Source: Chryseobacterium formosense (GTDB lineage: Bacteria > Bacteroidota > Bacteroidia > Flavobacteriales > Weeksellaceae). From it: 64,000 nucleotides of DNA. This document shows, piece after piece, positions 61,066 through 64,000 of this stretch. Where the stretch lies: contig NZ_FPAP01000001.1 of the NCBI RefSeq assembly GCF_900116415.1, positions 1,054,001 through 1,118,000 on the forward strand. Reading direction: 5' to 3'. The notes below the pieces were generated by a model, which saw only the letters and a list, made by a program, of their open reading frames with translations, was not told the origin of the DNA and did not search any database. The translations under genes were made by a program, and so were the position numbers. Each line of letters opens with the position of its first letter. Position 1 is the first letter of the stretch.

Positions 61066-63054
61066 TTATTCTTTGTGATGTTCGTTTACGATGAGCTCAA
61101 CCTCTCTGTTTATTTTTCTAAAGTTGGTCATCAGCACTTCTTCTTTACGATTGATACCCTTCTTATCAATGAATGAATAATAATCAGGCATTTGCACATA
61201 GTTTTGTTCTTCTTGATTGATAGCCTTCATATCTAAATTGATTCTCCCTTTAATCGCAGAAGTTTTGTATTCTTTAGAATTGTTTTCCTCGCCTTGGGCA
61301 ATCATCCCAACCATTTCACCTGTTTTAAGGGCTGCAATTTTTCCTGCAGGAATCATAAAGTCCATTTTTTCATTGATGCTTGTTGATGTTCCTTGCTGAG
61401 AAATAGATTGAGAGTAAGATTTCTGTTTAATTTTTCCGAACAATTTTTCAAGCCATTCCAATGTGTTCTTATCTCTTACAGAACCAGAAAGGACATTTCC
61501 TACAATAGCTGAAATAGTATCGGCAACTTCTTTCTTGTAAAACTGTCGAAGTTGTGGAATTTCCTGAAGCCCCAGTAATACAGCTACCTTATTGCTTCTA
61601 GCAGTTGCTATTATATTGTCAATTTTATGTATGTAGATTGTTGGGAATTCATCGCCAACAACTCCACCAGGTAAATTATGTTTGGAATTGATCAAGCGTA
61701 AAGTTCTGTTCAATATTGAAGAATACAAAGCTGAATTAATATCCTGTGTACTTGGATCGGAAGCCAAAATCAGAATCGAAGGATTTTTTCTATCTGTAAT
61801 TTTCAGTTCCACTTCATCTCCTGAGAAAACCCAGAAGCTTTCTTTAGTTGCCAATCGCGATAAAAATATTTTTAAAGTACCAATTTGTCCTTCCAATTGA
61901 TCAAAAGCCTTATTATCATATGCTGTTTTGAAGGGAGAAAGCAAAGAAAGAATCTCTTCATTGGTAAAAAGTGTATCAAAGATTTCTTTATAGCTGCGGT
62001 TCATAAAGGATAAAATATGTGGCAGGTCTGAATATTTACCATTTTCCAGTGTGGCAAAAAAGTAGATACAAGATGAAAGAAAGTTGATTGCCGACTGGGT
62101 AAAGAAAGCTTCGGAACCACCTCCGGAACTTGCACCTCCTTTTTGTAATGAAGAAACCATTGATTCTGCCATTTCCTGAGCTTCCGCCAAGGTTTGAATA
62201 TACTTTTTATGAAACGGATTTACTCTTCTTGATTTTTCTGCTTCATTCAGATTGATAATATGAAAACTGTAGTTGTAATCTGATTCTTTACTTTTTTTCA
62301 ATAAGTAGTGGTAATAGGCAATCTGTGCCAGATCAGGAAACTTGAAATCGTAAATACAAAGACAAAAACCTTTGGCAATCATCTGTCGAATGGAAGGATT
62401 AATAACCCCAAACGATTTTCCAGAACCAGGTACTCCGATTACAATAGTTCCTCTAAAAGGATCTATATTGATATAGCCTTTGTAGGTTTTATTATTGTAT
62501 CTGAAAACATACGGGATATTAATTGAAGTATTCGTGTTTACAAGTTCTTTGTTTTGATCAAAAGACTCTTCTTCAACATTCCATCGGTCTTTTCCCATTT
62601 TCTGCTGCATCAGTTTCGAAATGCTGTCTGCTCCCATCTGAAGAATAACTGCTCCTAAAAAAGAAAGAACTGCATAAATGATTTGATACAAATTAAGTCC
62701 GGGGAAAATATTGGGCAGTTCTCCATTTCCTGCTTCATTCTGCCAGATCAAGGATGAGAAAATCATAAATAACCCTAACACCATTGGAATTCCAATCTTC
62801 GTATAGATATTGAGATCTTTTTTCTTCTTAGCTTTTGTTCCAACGGCAACCAGTCCTATCAGAATCACCGTGGCAAATTTTGCATTGATGGGAGGATAAA
62901 TGAAACTCATCTTTGAGAAGTTCTTTAATAAGTTGGAAACTACAGGGACGTTAGCATTCAGATAAAACAGCGAAGCACAATCCAATACAACCACAGCATA
63001 GACCACCTTTTGCAGAAATCCATAGATTTTGATTTGATGTTGTTGCTCTTGCAT
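61066..63054 (-). CDS. VirD4/TraG-like coupling ATPase of conjugation
   Basis: The protein has 662 residues. Four hydrophobic segments in the first 140 residues anchor it in the inner membrane. Walker A is GVPGSGKS (207-214). The Walker B region is VVGDEFPTI with the following ATARSNKVAVLLGLQEIPQL (sensor/Q-loop). The N-terminal architecture and sequence match the TraG/MobC type of Bacteroidota elements. It delivers relaxase-bound DNA to the type IV secretion channel. It is in the minus-strand tra run with the TraN-like and M23 genes. Confidence 0.9.
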   Translation of the reverse strand: MQEQQHQIKIYGFLQKVVYAVVVLDCASLFYLNANVPVVSNLLKNFSKMSFIYPPINAKFATVILIGLVAVGTKAKKKKDLNIYTKIGIPMVLGLFMIFSSLIWQNEAGNGELPNIFPGLNLYQIIYAVLSFLGAVILQMGADSISKLMQQKMGKDRWNVEEESFDQNKELVNTNTSINIPYVFRYNNKTYKGYINIDPFRGTIVIGVPGSGKSFGVINPSIRQMIAKGFCLCIYDFKFPDLAQIAYYHYLLKKSKESDYNYSFHIINLNEAEKSRRVNPFHKKYIQTLAEAQEMAESMVSSLQKGGASSGGGSEAFFTQSAINFLSSCIYFFATLENGKYSDLPHILSFMNRSYKEIFDTLFTNEEILSLLSPFKTAYDNKAFDQLEGQIGTLKIFLSRLATKESFWVFSGDEVELKITDRKNPSILILASDPSTQDINSALYSSILNRTLRLINSKHNLPGGVVGDEFPTIYIHKIDNIIATARSNKVAVLLGLQEIPQLRQFYKKEVADTISAIVGNVLSGSVRDKNTLEWLEKLFGKIKQKSYSQSISQQGTSTSINEKMDFMIPAGKIAALKTGEMVGMIAQGEENNSKEYKTSAIKGRINLDMKAINQEEQNYVQMPDYYSFIDKKGINRKEEVLMTNFRKINREVELIVNEHHKE

Positions 63055-63094
63055 TTTGTTATTTTTTTATTTAAAAATGGAGGTCGAACCTCGA

Positions 63095-63958
63095 CTAGAA
63101 TGTATCAGCTTTTAGAATGTCAGAATAGTTCACTTTCATTTCAATAGTTCTGCCCGATAGTTGTTCCTCAATTAATCTTATCATCATCACTTTGGAATTA
63201 GGGTAAGTGAACTTTTTGAAGACGTAAATGTTTCTGAAATTTTTCTTGAAATGTTTTTGAGGATTAAGCTGAAAAAGCGGAGTCATCTCGATGCTTTGGT
63301 TATTCGTAGCCTTATGGATTTTTTTATCCTCTATGGAAAATTTTAACGCCTCTATATCATAGCTTAGATTAGAATTGTTTTTAAAGGTCATATCAAGGAA
63401 AATGTAATCGCTGATGACATAGACATTGTTGAGCTGGAAGCTGAGTTTAAGATTTTTCTCTTCTCTGATTGGATTATTTTCAGATTTCTTCTGAATGATT
63501 CCCATTGCAAATCTTCTAAGTTCAAGGTTAGAGAAGACCATTTTATCGAACTCAATAGGCTGCATCGCTTCAGGCTGAATGTGAATATTGGTAATTGTAT
63601 TCAAATTTTCAGAATGTCTGTAAACCGCTTTATACTGTGCAATATAAGATTGCCCTACAACGGTAATAATTCCAACTTGATCTCCATTAAAAAAGATGGA
63701 GGTCTTTTTCTTTTTATCTTCTTCAGATGTTTGACTATCTGCAATTTTGATTCTTGCAATATTGGTCGTTGGTAAATCCCCTGTTAGTTTTTCAGTTGAT
63801 AAATCGACGTATTGGATAGGTTCAGGAGAAATAATATGCAGGTTGACCCCTTCTGCTATTTCTATTTCTGGCAGATCAGAAATAATTTGTTCTTTGGTTG
63901 CTGTTTGAGCTTTGAGAGTCGCTGTAAACAGTAAAAGTGTATATAAAAATGATTTCAT
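63095..63958 (-). CDS. TraN-like (DUF4138) conjugation protein
   Basis: The protein has 287 residues with a signal peptide (FTATLKAQ). Beta-rich, with a middle segment FSNLELRRFAMGIIQKKSENN and SDYIFLDMTFKNNSNLSYDIEALKFSIEDKK, the conserved core of DUF4138/TraN proteins of Bacteroidota conjugative transposons. TraN is an outer-membrane-associated part of the mating channel. It is 40 nt upstream of the TraG-like gene. Confidence 0.85.
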   Translation of the reverse strand: MKSFLYTLLLFTATLKAQTATKEQIISDLPEIEIAEGVNLHIISPEPIQYVDLSTEKLTGDLPTTNIARIKIADSQTSEEDKKKKTSIFFNGDQVGIITVVGQSYIAQYKAVYRHSENLNTITNIHIQPEAMQPIEFDKMVFSNLELRRFAMGIIQKKSENNPIREEKNLKLSFQLNNVYVISDYIFLDMTFKNNSNLSYDIEALKFSIEDKKIHKATNNQSIEMTPLFQLNPQKHFKKNFRNIYVFKKFTYPNSKVMMIRLIEEQLSGRTIEMKVNYSDILKADTF

Positions 63959-63963
63959 TGCTT

Positions 63964-64000
63964 TTAAGGTTTTGGTTGGTTTTGTGAGTCTTTCAATTGT
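63964..64000 (-). CDS. Possible 3' end of the next upstream tra gene
   Basis: In one minus-strand frame 12 codons are visible, QLKDSQNQPKP and a stop at 63964-63966, right before the TraN-like start. It could be the tail of a TraM-like gene. Too short to identify. Confidence 0.3.
   Translation of the reverse strand, partial: QLKDSQNQPKP

Larger units (their letters stand above)
44737..64000. mobile_element. Integrative conjugative element, left part, inserted at tRNA-Ser (extends beyond the window)
   Basis: It begins directly after tRNA-Ser with a tyrosine recombinase gene. Conjugation genes (VirD4/TraG-like, TraN-like, M23 peptidase and two ICE-type hypotheticals) lie at 57-64 kb on the minus strand. 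Between them are the photolyase module and the RCC1 protein, which I read as cargo. The right end, relaxase and most Tra genes are not in the window. An alternative is a solitary integrase island next to a separate element, in which case the photolyase module might be chromosomal. Confidence 0.65.

Overview
The window looks like about 64 kb of a Flavobacteriia chromosome, most likely Chryseobacterium or a close relative. The composition is AT-rich and genes lack Shine-Dalgarno leaders. Several starts have a Bacteroidota-type -7 box (TAnnTTTG), and the tRNA-Ser promoter is a full TTTG-N19-TATATTTG match. SusC/SusD proteins, lipoproteins and two secreted proteins with type IX (Por) sorting tails point the same way. 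The genus is inferred from protein resemblance, not from a search.

Positions 1-9.2 kb carry the start of gpmI, a SUI1/YciH gene, a leucine-rich-repeat protein, a PhoX-like secreted protein, a di-haem peroxidase, a nucleoside phosphorylase, a small charged protein, fabI and a class I terpene synthase. From 9.4 to 20.1 kb, all on the minus strand, lies a polysaccharide utilisation locus: susC, susD, two GH30 enzymes, a GH3 and a GH16, probably for a beta-1,3/1,6-glucan such as laminarin or fungal wall glucan. A divergent MFS transporter and a NUDIX-type regulator (20.2-22.2 kb) are its likely uptake and control partners.

Positions 22.2-44.5 kb are mostly core genes: glutaryl-CoA dehydrogenase, a RecB-family nuclease, rsmG, an aminotransferase, a peroxiredoxin-thioredoxin cluster, a BI-1 membrane protein, a tandem pair of small exported paralogues, an acyl-CoA reductase divergent from ferredoxin, serC, serA and a DUF1015 gene. 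Next come two M28 peptidase paralogues, one of which has lost key catalytic residues, a secreted aspartyl protease, and a membrane-anchored coiled-coil protein with a GIY-YIG-like end.

At 44.65 kb a tRNA-Ser gene is followed by a tyrosine recombinase, and at 57-64 kb there are conjugation genes (VirD4/TraG-like, TraN-like, M23 peptidase). I read 44.7 kb to the right edge as part of an integrative conjugative element in the tRNA-Ser gene. Its apparent cargo is a compact photolyase module (TetR-like regulator, AarF/UbiB-like kinase, DUF2256, Cry-DASH, FeS-BCP-type photolyase, DUF2805, SDR, MarR) and a large T9SS protein with two RCC1 propellers. Within the module, the photolyase has none of the iron-sulfur cysteines and the SDR lacks its catalytic tyrosine. 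That module is my best candidate for an undescribed system.
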